Assembly (NCBI GenBank): GCA_018417955.1
Contig: JACTVC010000003.1
Span: 3,224,001-3,288,000, forward strand
Length of the DNA stretch: 64,000 bases
Direction of reading: 5' to 3'
From: Laccaria trichodermophora
Lineage: Eukaryota; Basidiomycota; Agaricomycetes; Agaricales; Hydnangiaceae
Shown here: positions 23,301 to 33,172 of the stretch, piece by piece
How the letters are laid out: every line of letters starts with the position of its first letter
How positions within the stretch are numbered: position 1 is the first letter of the stretch
The notes under the pieces: model-generated
Database searches by the model: none
What the model was told of the DNA's origin: nothing
What the model saw: the letters and a program-made list of their open reading frames with translations, nothing else
Program-made: the position numbers and the translations under genes

Positions 23301-23881
23301 TGCGAGCCTGTGGACTGATATTAGCCGATTGTTTTCCCGACATGGAAAGGGGAACACTGAACCATGATATCCAGACTCTGGGGGAAGAGAACTGTGTGCG
23401 ACATCAACAAGGAAAAACCGTTCGCCTTGAAGAAGACGTACGCGATGCCCTGGTCACCGCTCTTCAAGGCAACTCAGCTCTTGCGCAGGGAGTACGAGAA
23501 CATAACCGATTGGAGTTCCAAGGACGCAAAATTGCATCATCCCGCGCGACCTACCACAATAGCATAGTATTTTTTGAGCCTTGTGGGGTTGCTGAGCTTG
23601 TGCCTGGCGTTGTTCGCACAATCATTGAAGTTGGGCCGGTTGAAGGCCCGCTTTTTTTCCTCGCCATCCACAGATACCTCCCATCTGCGAGCGACATTTT
23701 CCTGAAGTATTCTGAATTTGGGGCTATGATCAGATCGAAAGAGACTCACGAGAAGGTAGAAATCATACCTATCACGAATCAGATCTATGCCGCAAACCAA
23801 TGTTTATGGGACGACGACCAGATTGTTGTCCGTCCCCTCATTGAGGTGAGTTATGTGTCTCTCAGATCTCGACCTCAATGA
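20355..23881 (+). pseudogene. Tnp2/Plavaka-like DDE transposase (CACTA superfamily), one internal TGA
   Basis: Exons 20355-20952, 21005-22440, 22489-23164 and 23214-23881 join in frame into 1,125 codons plus stop. Landmarks: a Cys-rich zinc-finger-like region (CPACSFLY... CDFKHYPTSCPCGARL, about residues 263-294); the transposase core with FNPYHNKAVGKSASVGSIAM, ENIFFAGAVLGPKQPSLDGL and INPF-like IAPLVDIL; and a VVDGMHALLLGITRHH block that probably supplies a catalytic Asp. C-terminal blocks are PMHGRWMFPFERLIGILQK and GQLETTIMNTFC. The one lesion is TGA at 22189-22191, right after ITRHHF; the frame continues normally after it. An Arg codon CGA changed to TGA is a simple explanation. This is the only transposase in the 30-kb element and is the likely source of its mobility. 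Confidence 0.8.
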
Positions 23882-24089
23882 CACGAGAGATTCCAGGATT
23901 TCTAAAAGTCAAGTAGTAGTATTAGTAAGGCATTTGGTATGCTAATATACATGTAAGAGATTGCTATCAAATCATCCTGTGATCAAAACCTGGGGGTCCC
24001 CTTCCACACACCCGCAGGGCAGTGAATTGTAGACAGGTTGGGCAACAAAGCTTTACAAGTCATGATAAAGTCATTAAATTGAGACCTCT

Positions 24090-25496
24090 CTATGATCGCT
24101 TGGCTCTCCAACTCACTAAGGAATTGCAGTTTGACTCACAGTTCAGAAACATCAGGGCAGATTTGTGACCAGTCGGCAATTCGGTTCTTAGAGAAAGATG
24201 TAAGTAATGGGACCATTCAACAATGGAAACTGAACTCACAGCCATGGTCTGGTCAAAGGAATCAACCATAAACTCAAGCGTCTTGACTCCAGAAAGACGA
24301 ACAGCGTCCGGCTTTCGGCATACGCATTGAACCTCTGGATAAATGAGAAATTGCTCGACGTGATCTGGGATGCGATTGGGAAGAGAAATTACGAGCTTCA
24401 AATTGTTGAAGCAATATTTGGTGAGCAGTGCCAGCACCACCAAGAGTGTGTTCACATTGGAACAGAATTCGACCTGGGACAGGCGGGGTCGGATGTTGGG
24501 CACCTGAAGAAAACACTCCTGAAGAAGCGACACATCTTGTAGCTTCAAGAGGCGATAATTGGCACTCAAAAATAAATGTGTGAGAGGAGGTAGGGAAAGG
24601 GCAGATTTGGGGGCAGTGGGTATGAGTCCGTTGAGAGGGTTACTGAAAAGAAAGACCGTCTTGACCAAGGAATGTTGCTTGAAAAAAGCCACTTTGATCG
24701 AAATTGTAACGTGGGTTAAAGACCGAATGGAGAAGGTTCGAAGCTTGGGAAAGTTGATGAGGGATAGGATACTATCGCAGTCCTGTTGCGAAGAGCAATC
24801 TTCAAGCTGAAAATCCTTGACCTGACTTGTGATGACAAAGATGGATTGACAGAGTCCAAACAAACTTGGAATTCTGGTCAAATCAGCAGATACTGCCAAT
24901 GAACTGATACCCTTCAGCAAACCACGCATGGGAAGCTGATGGACAGGCTGTGGAGGACGATGAAATGGAATAGTGAGGGAACGAGTCGGAGGATTGAAGT
25001 ACAACCTTGATCTCTGAAGCTGAAGACTAAAGCAGGTGTCTCTCAAGGACACCAGGAATGCGATGAGAGGTTCCACAATTCTCGTGTCATGCAACAACTC
25101 CGTTTCCCTCTCATCAAATTCGATACAAATGGACCGGACTCAAGGTGTTGCCGCAATCAGCTTCCGCAGGTGCCTCCTGTACTTGACAATGTAGAAGAGG
25201 TCGCAAATTAGCGAGATTTCGTCGAACAGGGGCGTAGTGGAAAGGAGGACGATGGCCGTACGTCCAACAATGTCTTTGATGTAGATGTACCCATTATTAT
25301 TTCCAATTATATCGGCGCGAGCAAGATATGTGCGTGCAGCATTGGCTCTGAGTCTGCAGTTGAATAAGAGCGCCAGGCTCAATAAGTCGGAATCGGTAAG
25401 GTTGGCAAGAATGAGTTGCAGAAGTTCGTTTGGGAGATCAAGAAGGGGGGGACTAGAAGGATCGGGAGAGCGAAACGTGTCAAGCTCTTCATGCAT
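24090..25496 (-). pseudogene. F-box protein (different subfamily), one in-frame TGA
   Basis: The N-terminus has a clear F-box: PPLLDLPNELLQLILANLTD, then SDLLSLALL and CRLRANAARTYLARADI. About 118 codons in, a TGA (25140-25142) follows IAATP, after which the same frame continues for another 340 or so codons (VRSICIEFDERETELLHDTR, SILSLINFPKLRTFSIRSL, LPPLTHLFLSANYRLLKLQ). A possible 54-nt intron follows MAV near 24240. The type of protein (F-box with weak leucine-rich repeats) is common in mushroom genomes. With the stop it would yield only the F-box domain. Sequencing error or a very recent mutation would be alternatives. Confidence 0.65.
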
Positions 25497-26828
25497 AGGG
25501 GATGCCTAGAAGAACAGGAAAGAAAAATTGAGCAAGAGCCGCCACAGGAAAGGAACAAGCACAGACCTGCTTCTGTCTCTTGGCACGTGGTTGCAAGGAT
25601 GGTTCGTCGGACCCAATCACTGACGCATAGCCAGACCTCTGTGGGAACGTGGGCTGAGATGATGAATATAGCAATGAGATGTACTTACGTCTGTTTGAGA
25701 TCTTTTCAAAGAACCGTTACTGCGACACGACGATAGTATCTGGGACACCAATTAAGTCAATGGTGCGTCATCCAAGATGACGAGCAAGTCCCACCTTTTC
25801 GATGAACGCTGCCAGCAGTGTTACTTGTCCGGACGAAGGAAGACGCATATTAAAAATGATGTTTAGAAATTGGGGACTGAGGATGGAATTCGTGTATAAT
25901 AACATCGGTATTTAAATCAGTTGTCCGAAAACTTACAAGACAATAAATTGAAAAGGTTGTCCAGGACGGTTAAAGACTCACTGTAAAATATAGTTGCCCT
26001 GAGCACCATGGCGACAATACAAGTCGCATCGATGCGACTCACAATAGCTGGAAGCTTTTCCCTGCTGATGTGCGCAATCAGCCACGGTTGGGTGATCACA
26101 GTTCGTTGTACTTACTCCACTTCGAAATGGAAACCAGTAACATCTCCATTCACACTTCTTGCTTTTGTTTTCTTCAATCATTCTTGAGTGGTACCTGACT
26201 ATTCTACATTTGATTCTGCAAGAGTATTTACAAAGCATGTACACATAGTAAGTACAATTAATGAAAGAATGGAAGGGGTTAAGTATCGCTAGGGGGTATG
26301 AGGAGGCATTGCATAAAGGTAGGGTAAGTAGGAGGGAAGAGGGAAGAGAGAAGGTGCTTTTCCACTTGGCGTCGGTATATGAACCGACTACTTTAGGGTT
26401 GTCGCTTCAAAACTTTAGGGTTGTCGCTTCAGAACTTTAGGCCTTTAGCGACACAAGCGGAAATTGCCGACCCCAATTAGCATGCCCTAAAGTCGCACTG
26501 TAATCCCGCTCACAAATCTTATTCTTTTCCCCTTCTCCCTCCTCCATCATCATCACCTCCTTTCCCCACCAGGGCTCCCCCTTTTCGTGTAGGATAGAAA
26601 TGTAATGTAGAATAGAACATTTTGTACCTTACTATAGATGATCACAATGATTACAATAAGACAAAAAAGACACAAAAAAAGAGACATATGATGAGTGGGC
26701 TAGACGGCAGGGTCGCTACGGCGAAAGCTACCTCCATAGTGTATGCGCTGCATGATCTTTTTTTTTTTCTATTGTGTCTTTCTCATTTAATCTCCAGCCC
26801 GATACCCTCTCGGCCCTCCAATCAAGTC
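25497..26828. other. Upstream of WD40 gene; rearranged fragments
   Basis: Positions 25980-26240 are an inverted, diverged copy of 8230-8480, and 26390-26493 is a third ACTTTAGGG element. I saw no coding region of note. Confidence 0.45.
26390..26493 (-). mobile_element. MITE-like sequence, third copy
   Basis: It has ACTTTAGGG ends as at 7992-8083, in opposite orientation. The ACTTTAGGGTTGTCGCTTC end is duplicated in tandem. Confidence 0.4.
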
Positions 26829-28430
26829 ATGAACAACAGCTATATTCCTGCCGTAGGTTCTCTTCTTCGTTCGATTTCATCTGCTAACACTGTATACCGT
26901 CCAGTTTGAGTGCCGGCACACATTGGTCAAACATACCAAACCGTTGAACACTTTACAATTAAACAAGGATGCTACGATGCTTCTCAGCAGTGGTAGGTGT
27001 CCTTGTCAATCCCCCGTCCCTGCATCGCTAACCCTTGAAATAGTGGATGACGGGTTGTTACTTGTCTGGAATATCCTCAACGGGAGTCTTGAACAAACCA
27101 TCTCCGTTACTTTCAATGGACCTGTCTCTGCTGCTGTCTGGACCCCAATCTCGCCAAACCGCCCCAGCACTACTTTCGCATTCGGTTGTGCCGACGGAAC
27201 AATGTTTGCTTACCATCAAACCCAGGAAGACGTAAGTTTCTCCTTTTTCTTCTCATTATTCTATTAATTGTTGATGCAGGAACCTTACCGCACTACATGT
27301 TTAGTTCCAGCCCACAACGGTCGTGTTGAAACCCTTGCCTTTGATGCCCATCACCACCGCATTGCATCTGCTGGAAGCGGTTGCGCTAAGGTATGGCAGT
27401 TGGATATGGAAGGTCAGAATTTCCCCCCTCTCTTATCTAATTATGCTAATCCTGCTGCGAAGGACATTTCAAACTCATTCATACCCTCGATTCCGACCCA
27501 TTTATCATTCGAAATGTCTCCTTCCATGACAGAGGCTCAAACCTTCTGATATGTTATTTGGAGTCACACCAAGTGTACGCAAGCGCTCAACATCATCTAA
27601 GCTGTATACTTACATACTTGGCAGGCTATGCATGAAGATCGAAAACTGGGTGAAGGAGTGGTGCCACAGTCTGCCCACGAGAATGTACGCCCAACATATG
27701 TTTCTTTTCCAGGTCACTAAATAGAAATGTTAGCGGACATGCTACCATTTCTGGCGATGGTGGGACATTGATTGTCTCAAACCTCATTGATGGTGTGGAT
27801 ACATATGTGATCCCCCCTCAGGAGCCGCTTCGCTCGTTTCGGCATCCCATCAACTCCAATGTTCCGTTGCTCGTTTCCTTGGTAATGGATTCTTCTTTGA
27901 TTGTAGTGGGGAGTGATGATGGCTGTCTGCAGATCTATGACCACCACACAGGTCATCTGTCAATGTCGTTGCCTCATGGGAATGGTACCTTTTCTCCTGC
28001 CACATTCTTGTTCTTCAACTAACTATGTGGTAGGTTTGGTCCAGATTGTTGATGTATGAGATCTCGTTCACTTCTCCCATTCATCTTAACTGAATTTCAT
28101 TAGGCAATATCGGACAACGGAAAATCTATCATTGTAACAGGAACGTCTGACACTCATGACATTGCAATTAAAATCTGGGCACCGATCAAGGTATCCCATA
28201 CAGATTTTGTCAGCCACACGGCACTGCTAACCCCCTGTTAGGAAATCATGGAAGATGCCCAAAATACCCCACCCTCACCCGTCTACTCAGCAGGATTATC
28301 CTTCTGGCAGACAGTTTGCATTATCTTAGTCTGTTGCAGTGTTCAAGCTATTCTTCTCAACCTCCCATTTGACAGAATCTCTGACCTTATACAGAATTTC
28401 CTCAAACTTAGACCTCATTTCCATCATTAG
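26829..28430 (+). CDS. WD40-repeat protein with C-terminal TM anchor
   Basis: The start MNNSYIPA (26829-26852) is followed by exons at 26905-26992, 27044-27231, 27280-27412, 27463-27578 and later ones ending at TAG 28428-28430. Visible blocks: DGLLLVWNILNG, ISVTFNGPVSAAVW, FAFGCADGTMFAY, IASAGSGCAKVWQL, LIVSNLIDGVDTYVIPP, LIVVGSDDGCLQIYD, SIIVTGTSDTHDIAIKIW. The C-terminus has a hydrophobic segment (FWQTVCIILVCCSVQAILL). One intron appears to use a GC donor (27579). The splice around 27670-27733 is my best guess; the choice joins VVP with GHATISGDGG in frame. No definite lesion was found, so this may be the intact parent form of the four WD40-TM genes here. Role unknown. Confidence 0.65.
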
Positions 28431-28617
28431 TTCGTTGTATCAGTAGTTTGATTTTAAAATTGTCATGTGAGCTTTTGTGCGACAGCCCTAAAGTCAACAT
28501 GTGAAAAGTAATTTCGACGCAGTGATGCACGCTTTCCGAACTTCAAGTACGACTAGCCAGTATCGCGAATGTCAGATGTAAAGACTTATTTAGTTGAAAG
28601 TAACTAGTAATGATCTT

Positions 28618-31238
28618 ATGAATATGAACAGCAGGAGACCACGACCCGAGAATCACTCACAGAAAGGCCAACGAAACGCAGAAAGCTTCAGGTAGGATTT
28701 CCTTGAACTTGGAGCATAGCTGTGGATATGAAAAGCAAGCAACCTCTAGGGTGACGATATCAGCAAGTTCATAGATCTTGAGGCTCAAGTTTCAGATGGC
28801 GAAAACGAAGGCGAAGGGGACGAGGAGGATGACCTGGGTATGTCAAAAGGTTCAACGTCTGGCTGTGCACTAACGTTAACTTCAAAAGATGACCTGATAG
28901 ACGATGAGGAGCCGACAGTTGGAGATTCAGATTCAAGGCATCAGCATCTTCTCCGCAAAGCCTTGATCCCAGTCAATGACGACAATTTCTGGGAAGGTTT
29001 TCTGCAACATGTGAATTCCGGCGGTCGTTGACGAGAACACAATCAGGGAGATTTGAGAATTGAGTCAGACGATGACTTGAAATTTGATTTAGCTGTTGAT
29101 GATGAGGGAAACGAAGGGGAAAACCCCCTATGGAGCGTAATTGTCAAGGTAAAACTTCTTCTTTTACATTTGTCTAGCGCTGACTCGCTTAGCCTGGCTA
29201 TGAGGAACATACCATCTTTCGCGTCTTTCGTCGCCTTACTGATGTGAGATTTCCTGCCAACTTCAAAGTACAAGCTGTCTTCGGGCAGCCTGCACAACCA
29301 GGCAGAGTTTTTTTTGAAGCCTCTTCGTGAGACAATGTCAGTAGGCTTTGTCAAGGTCTGCCAAATGTCTTTCCATCTAAGATTTCCGCAGTGTTGGTTC
29401 CCGATCCCCACACGCTGTTGTGTGTTCCTGACTCTTTTTCCTTCGAACCAAGAGAGCATGGTTGGGTGAGACTCCACCGGGGGGTTTACAAGGGAGATCT
29501 TGCTTTTATCTCAAAAGCGAGTCCATCCTTTACCCTCGACGTCTGCGTTGTCCCTCGGATCATATATGAAAAGCCCCAAAAGTGCAGTGATGACAAAGAT
29601 CCCATAGACGACGAAGATGACGAACGTTTTGCAGGCAAATACAATCCCAACCCTGACTTATTGAAAAGGGCGTCAGCGCCGGGGCGCCCCCCTCAAACGC
29701 TGTTCAATCCGACAATAGCAAAGCATCAATTTCGAAGGGCGTTTCAGGAGCGAAACTGCTACTCCTTGTTCAAGGGAGTTCTATATGATCAAGACGGATA
29801 TGCACTCCTACAAGAATTGGATACTGACTGGTATGCTCCAGAAGACGTTATACCGACGCCTGAAGAGTTTGCAAGATTCAGCGCCTGTTCCGAGATTCCA
29901 CTCAAGGCAAGGACGGCGATGATGGGGAAGATGGCCGCCCACGTCTTCTTTGTGGAGGATGCCATTAAAGTCATTGAAGGCAACGAGAAGGGGCTACATG
30001 GATGTATCATCGAGATCAAGGGGAATGAAGCAGACGTTTTCTTTCTGGAGAACGGACTCACGTCAACCCTATCCCTCTCATCACTTAGGAAAAACATCAA
30101 AGTTGGAGATGCAGTACGCGTAACAGCCGGGGATCACCAGGGGTTTATTGGGTGGGTCGTGAATAAAGACGACGACGATCTGTCCATTTTTGATGACAAG
30201 ACAGGAAACGAAGTAAGTACAACTTTCTGAGTTACATTTATCACTTATTTTGGTGTCTAGGTAGGAGTTTCTCCTGGTGTCGTTGAGTTTCATATCCCAG
30301 TGTTTCATTATAATGCCACAGCCTCCGATTCTAAGCCTCCTTTGACGGCAGCACAAAAGAACGCAATGAAGGCCAACCCGAACAGTCATCTCATCAGAAG
30401 GCATGTGACCGTTACCCAAGGCAACTTCAAAAACTATCGAGGATGTATTAAAAGTACGATGGGCAATGGAAGGGTCCTTGTTGAACTCGGGGCACGACTG
30501 CACCACCCAGAACCTTTCAAGATTTCTTCCCTTCATCTCAAGTATGCTTTTATCTACGTCATGAAAAACTTTACTGAACACATTCCTAGTGTGGATGCAG
30601 GGCTCCTTCCAGTGACTTCCCTTCCCCTGGCACCGATGGCCGGCCCCTCGCCTGACTACCTCCCCCCGCCCTTACCGATACCATATCCTCACATGCTCCC
30701 CGCAGCTCCACCTGAAGTACCAGCAACCCCACTTCCTAATCCCGAAGATATACCTGCAAGTCCCACTTGGAATCCCAGCTCACGTACTCCTCGCCCTGGT
30801 GATGATGGTGAGAACATCTATACAATCAAATAGCGCTTACTGACGTGATACGTTGCAGCCCCTCCCCCATATTGGCTCAGGGATAGTTGCTTCAATGGGA
30901 TGAGACTGAGCCTTCGGTTGCTCAACACGGTCCCCGATTTCTACAGCAGAAAACACGAAGGGAAGTGCGGCGAATTTCGGGAGGTCATTGGGGACGCGGT
31001 CAAAATCTAAGTCGGCTTTCCAACGTTGGAAGTCCCTTTCAAGTATTTAGTACCAGAGAGACCAGAAATGGCATGTCAAACGGTCACCGCCTTTGATGGC
31101 CCACATAAAGGGCATCAATTCAAGATTCAGCGTTTTAGCCAAGATGTCTGTGGGTGCTCTGATCTGAAAGCGAAGTCATATAGGAGAAAGATCGACGCCG
31201 AAATCCAAACGAAGGATCTTGTAGTGACATGGGCATAA
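28618..31238 (+). pseudogene. Spt5-like protein with NGN/KOW modules, decayed
   Basis: Order of blocks: acidic N-terminus (EAQVSDGENEGEGDEEDDL), an NGN-like region (PGYEEHTIFRVFRRLTD, FGQPAQPGRVFFEASS), then KOW-type modules WVRLHRGVYKGDLAFI (about 29470), VGDAVRVTAGDHQGFIGWV (about 30110) and RRHVTVTQGNFKNYRGCI (about 30400). A Pro-rich stretch and a C-terminal region with TVPDFYSRKHEGKCGEF follow. Spt5 is a transcription elongation factor; mushrooms have many divergent copies of unknown role. In-frame stops: TGA near 29029 (GGR*REH), TGA near 29328 (EASS*DN) and TAA near 31006 (VKI*VGF). The N-terminal splice also does not close in frame. Confidence 0.65.
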
Positions 31239-31700
31239 TGTTTCTTGAGTGGGGCTGAGCGGGGCTGAGCAGGCCTATGAGCAGGTCTATGAGCGGGCAT
31301 TCACTATGACCTTGGAACATTTTTTCATTATGCTTGACAATTATGCTCATTGTACATATTTACGACACTAATTTAGATACGCATAAGGTTGTGGGTGCAA
31401 TATATACTTCAAAAATGACATTTGGTGAATTTCAGACTGTGCCACAGGTTCAGAGGTGTCAACTTTTTGTGAATGTGGAATCGAAGATGAGTAACTTCTA
31501 TTGTCTTCGACACTGATTACGAAAGGTCAACAATGAGAACCTCTCCCATAGCTACCAAACATTTCCAGGTTAATCTTCGCAGCAATTGTTCAAATAAGTT
31601 TTGGAGATGTGCTTGATGTTCTTATTGTTCAGCATTATCATATTAAGTTGATCAATATTTTATGCATGTTTAATTGTTTTCTTATTTTACATGTATTTAC
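31239..31700. other. Right subterminal region of the giant element
   Basis: AT-rich with no gene seen. At 31240-31301 there are five short direct repeats of TGAGCGGG / TGAGCAGG type, resembling those near the left end. Confidence 0.4.
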
Positions 31701-31751
31701 AATTGTGGAGGTACCTTTGTCTCAAGCACAGATTAGGCCCTGTCTCAAGTG
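31701..31751 (-). repeat. Right terminal inverted repeat of the giant element
   Basis: Read on the minus strand it begins with the same 20 bases as the left end and keeps AAAGGTACCTCCACAATT further in. TAT follows at 31752-31754. Confidence 0.85.
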
Positions 31752-31888
31752 TATGTTCCTGCTCATCACCATCTTCATCACCCACAAGATTTGTCTACAG
31801 GGGCAGATCATCCAAAAATATGCATATGTGGCCAACCATAATATGTATCTCGACAGTAGTGCTCTGATCCAAAAGCTGGAATCCCACG
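31752..31888 (+). pseudogene. Severed 3' flank of SLD5-like copy 1
   Basis: It matches the region after the SLD5-like stop in the copy at 52006-53715 (TTCCTGCTCATC, GCCCACAAGA-like and GGCCAACCATAATAT strings). Joined to 1800 it restores a normal 3' flank, including the single TAT at the target site. Confidence 0.7.
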
Positions 31889-33172
31889 TCATTCTGGCCG
31901 GTTTTCATATAATCGCCTACCTGTTCGCGGTTCAATCGAATTGAACGCCAAATGCATGCCTTCCTTGCGTAAATCCTCCACGACGGGTGATCGCTCCAAC
32001 TCTGTCACTGATTCCGGTGAATTTATAATCGACATACTGAACACTTGAAGTCGCAAAGCGCCGGCGGAGACATTGGTATTCCACCTGGCTAGAAGCATCT
32101 CTTCCAATGCATCAAGATAAAGACTGTCGTTCTCCGAGATGTGGAAATGACCACGGTATTTGAAGCTTATCAATTGGGGCAACGGCAAACCACTACCACC
32201 CAACATCGTATTGGGAGTTGTGAGATAGTCAAAGAACGTGCAAGAGGGCAACCAATGCTCTTCATCATATGCGTATGACATAACGGTGAGTTCGTCGAGC
32301 TCCAAATGCGTCAGATGGGTGAGCGCGTCAAACATCCTGAACAAGGGCTCTTCTTCCCGAGGGATATAATGAAAGATGGACAATTGTTTCAATGCCACAT
32401 TTGAGCGTGTAAGAAAAGCCAAGAATGACTCTGTGTCGATGGAACACTCGAGAGGAATGGTGATGGATTCAAGTGCGGGTGCCAAGAAATAACCGAGCAG
32501 CCAACCCGAACCATCAGATATGATTTCTAACGTTACGAGCTTTGGAAGATTGACAAATAGGCATCGATCCCTATTGGTTTTCGCCCAATCTTTGAGGTCG
32601 AGGCTGGTGTGTATGCTGCAAAACATAAGATTCGTGCATTTGTTGAGGAAAGCGACAAAGTCCGGGTTATGGATGTATCCCCAAACTGTCAGTTCCTCCA
32701 GTTGATGATGTGGAAGTCCCACATCAATGTCTTCGTAGCCTATCGTCACGGTGCGAAGCTTCGGGGCGTCAAGAAACGTTCTGGAAAATGGCGACTCCGG
32801 GGTATCTTGGAATCTAAAGACCTTCAAGTCAAGTGATTTGATGTTTGGAACGCGACCCATTTTGGAGTTGAGAGTCTCAGCCCAAATTGAGGGGATGAAA
32901 AGGTCGACTGACTCCCATTGATGAGAACGTGAGGCGGCGACTGAGGTAACGGCCGTCAACGCTGATGGGTTGGCCTCAAGACTTAGTTGCCTAGCTTCAT
33001 TCCGGTCAAAGGTCACCGTGATAGATAATGGCAATGATCGTGTGAGGCATAACCATTGATCTAGGAGTTCTGCTTGCATCTCCAATTCCTTCTTAGTCAG
33101 ACGGACGCAGAGCGATACGGAGCTCCATAGCTTGGGCGTAGAATGTGCCATGACACGCCAAGCATGACAAAT

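Larger units (their letters stand above)
1801..31751. mobile_element. Giant (29,951-bp) CACTA-like DNA transposon with cargo
   Basis: The two ends are inverted repeats of 51 bp with 43 matches, the outer 20 bp being identical (CACTTGAGACAGGGCCTAAT). They are flanked by the direct repeat TAT at 1798-1800 and 31752-31754. A 3-bp target duplication and ends starting CACT fit the CACTA/CMC superfamily, and a Tnp2/Plavaka-type transposase lies inside at 20355-23881. The left flank is the 3' part of an SLD5-like copy. The right flank resumes that copy at exactly the next base, as comparison with 53740-53880 shows. The interior holds about ten genes or pseudogenes not needed for transposition. Nested elements and one large internal duplication show that it has changed since insertion. 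The alternative is two unrelated element ends brought together by rearrangement, which the shared target site argues against. Confidence 0.75.

Noticed and set aside
12218..29330. Reassignment of TGA to an amino acid in this genome
   Set aside because: Intact genes here (PA28 copy B, NC2-alpha, SLATT) end at TGA exactly where the families end, so TGA works as a stop. Mutation of CGA is simpler.
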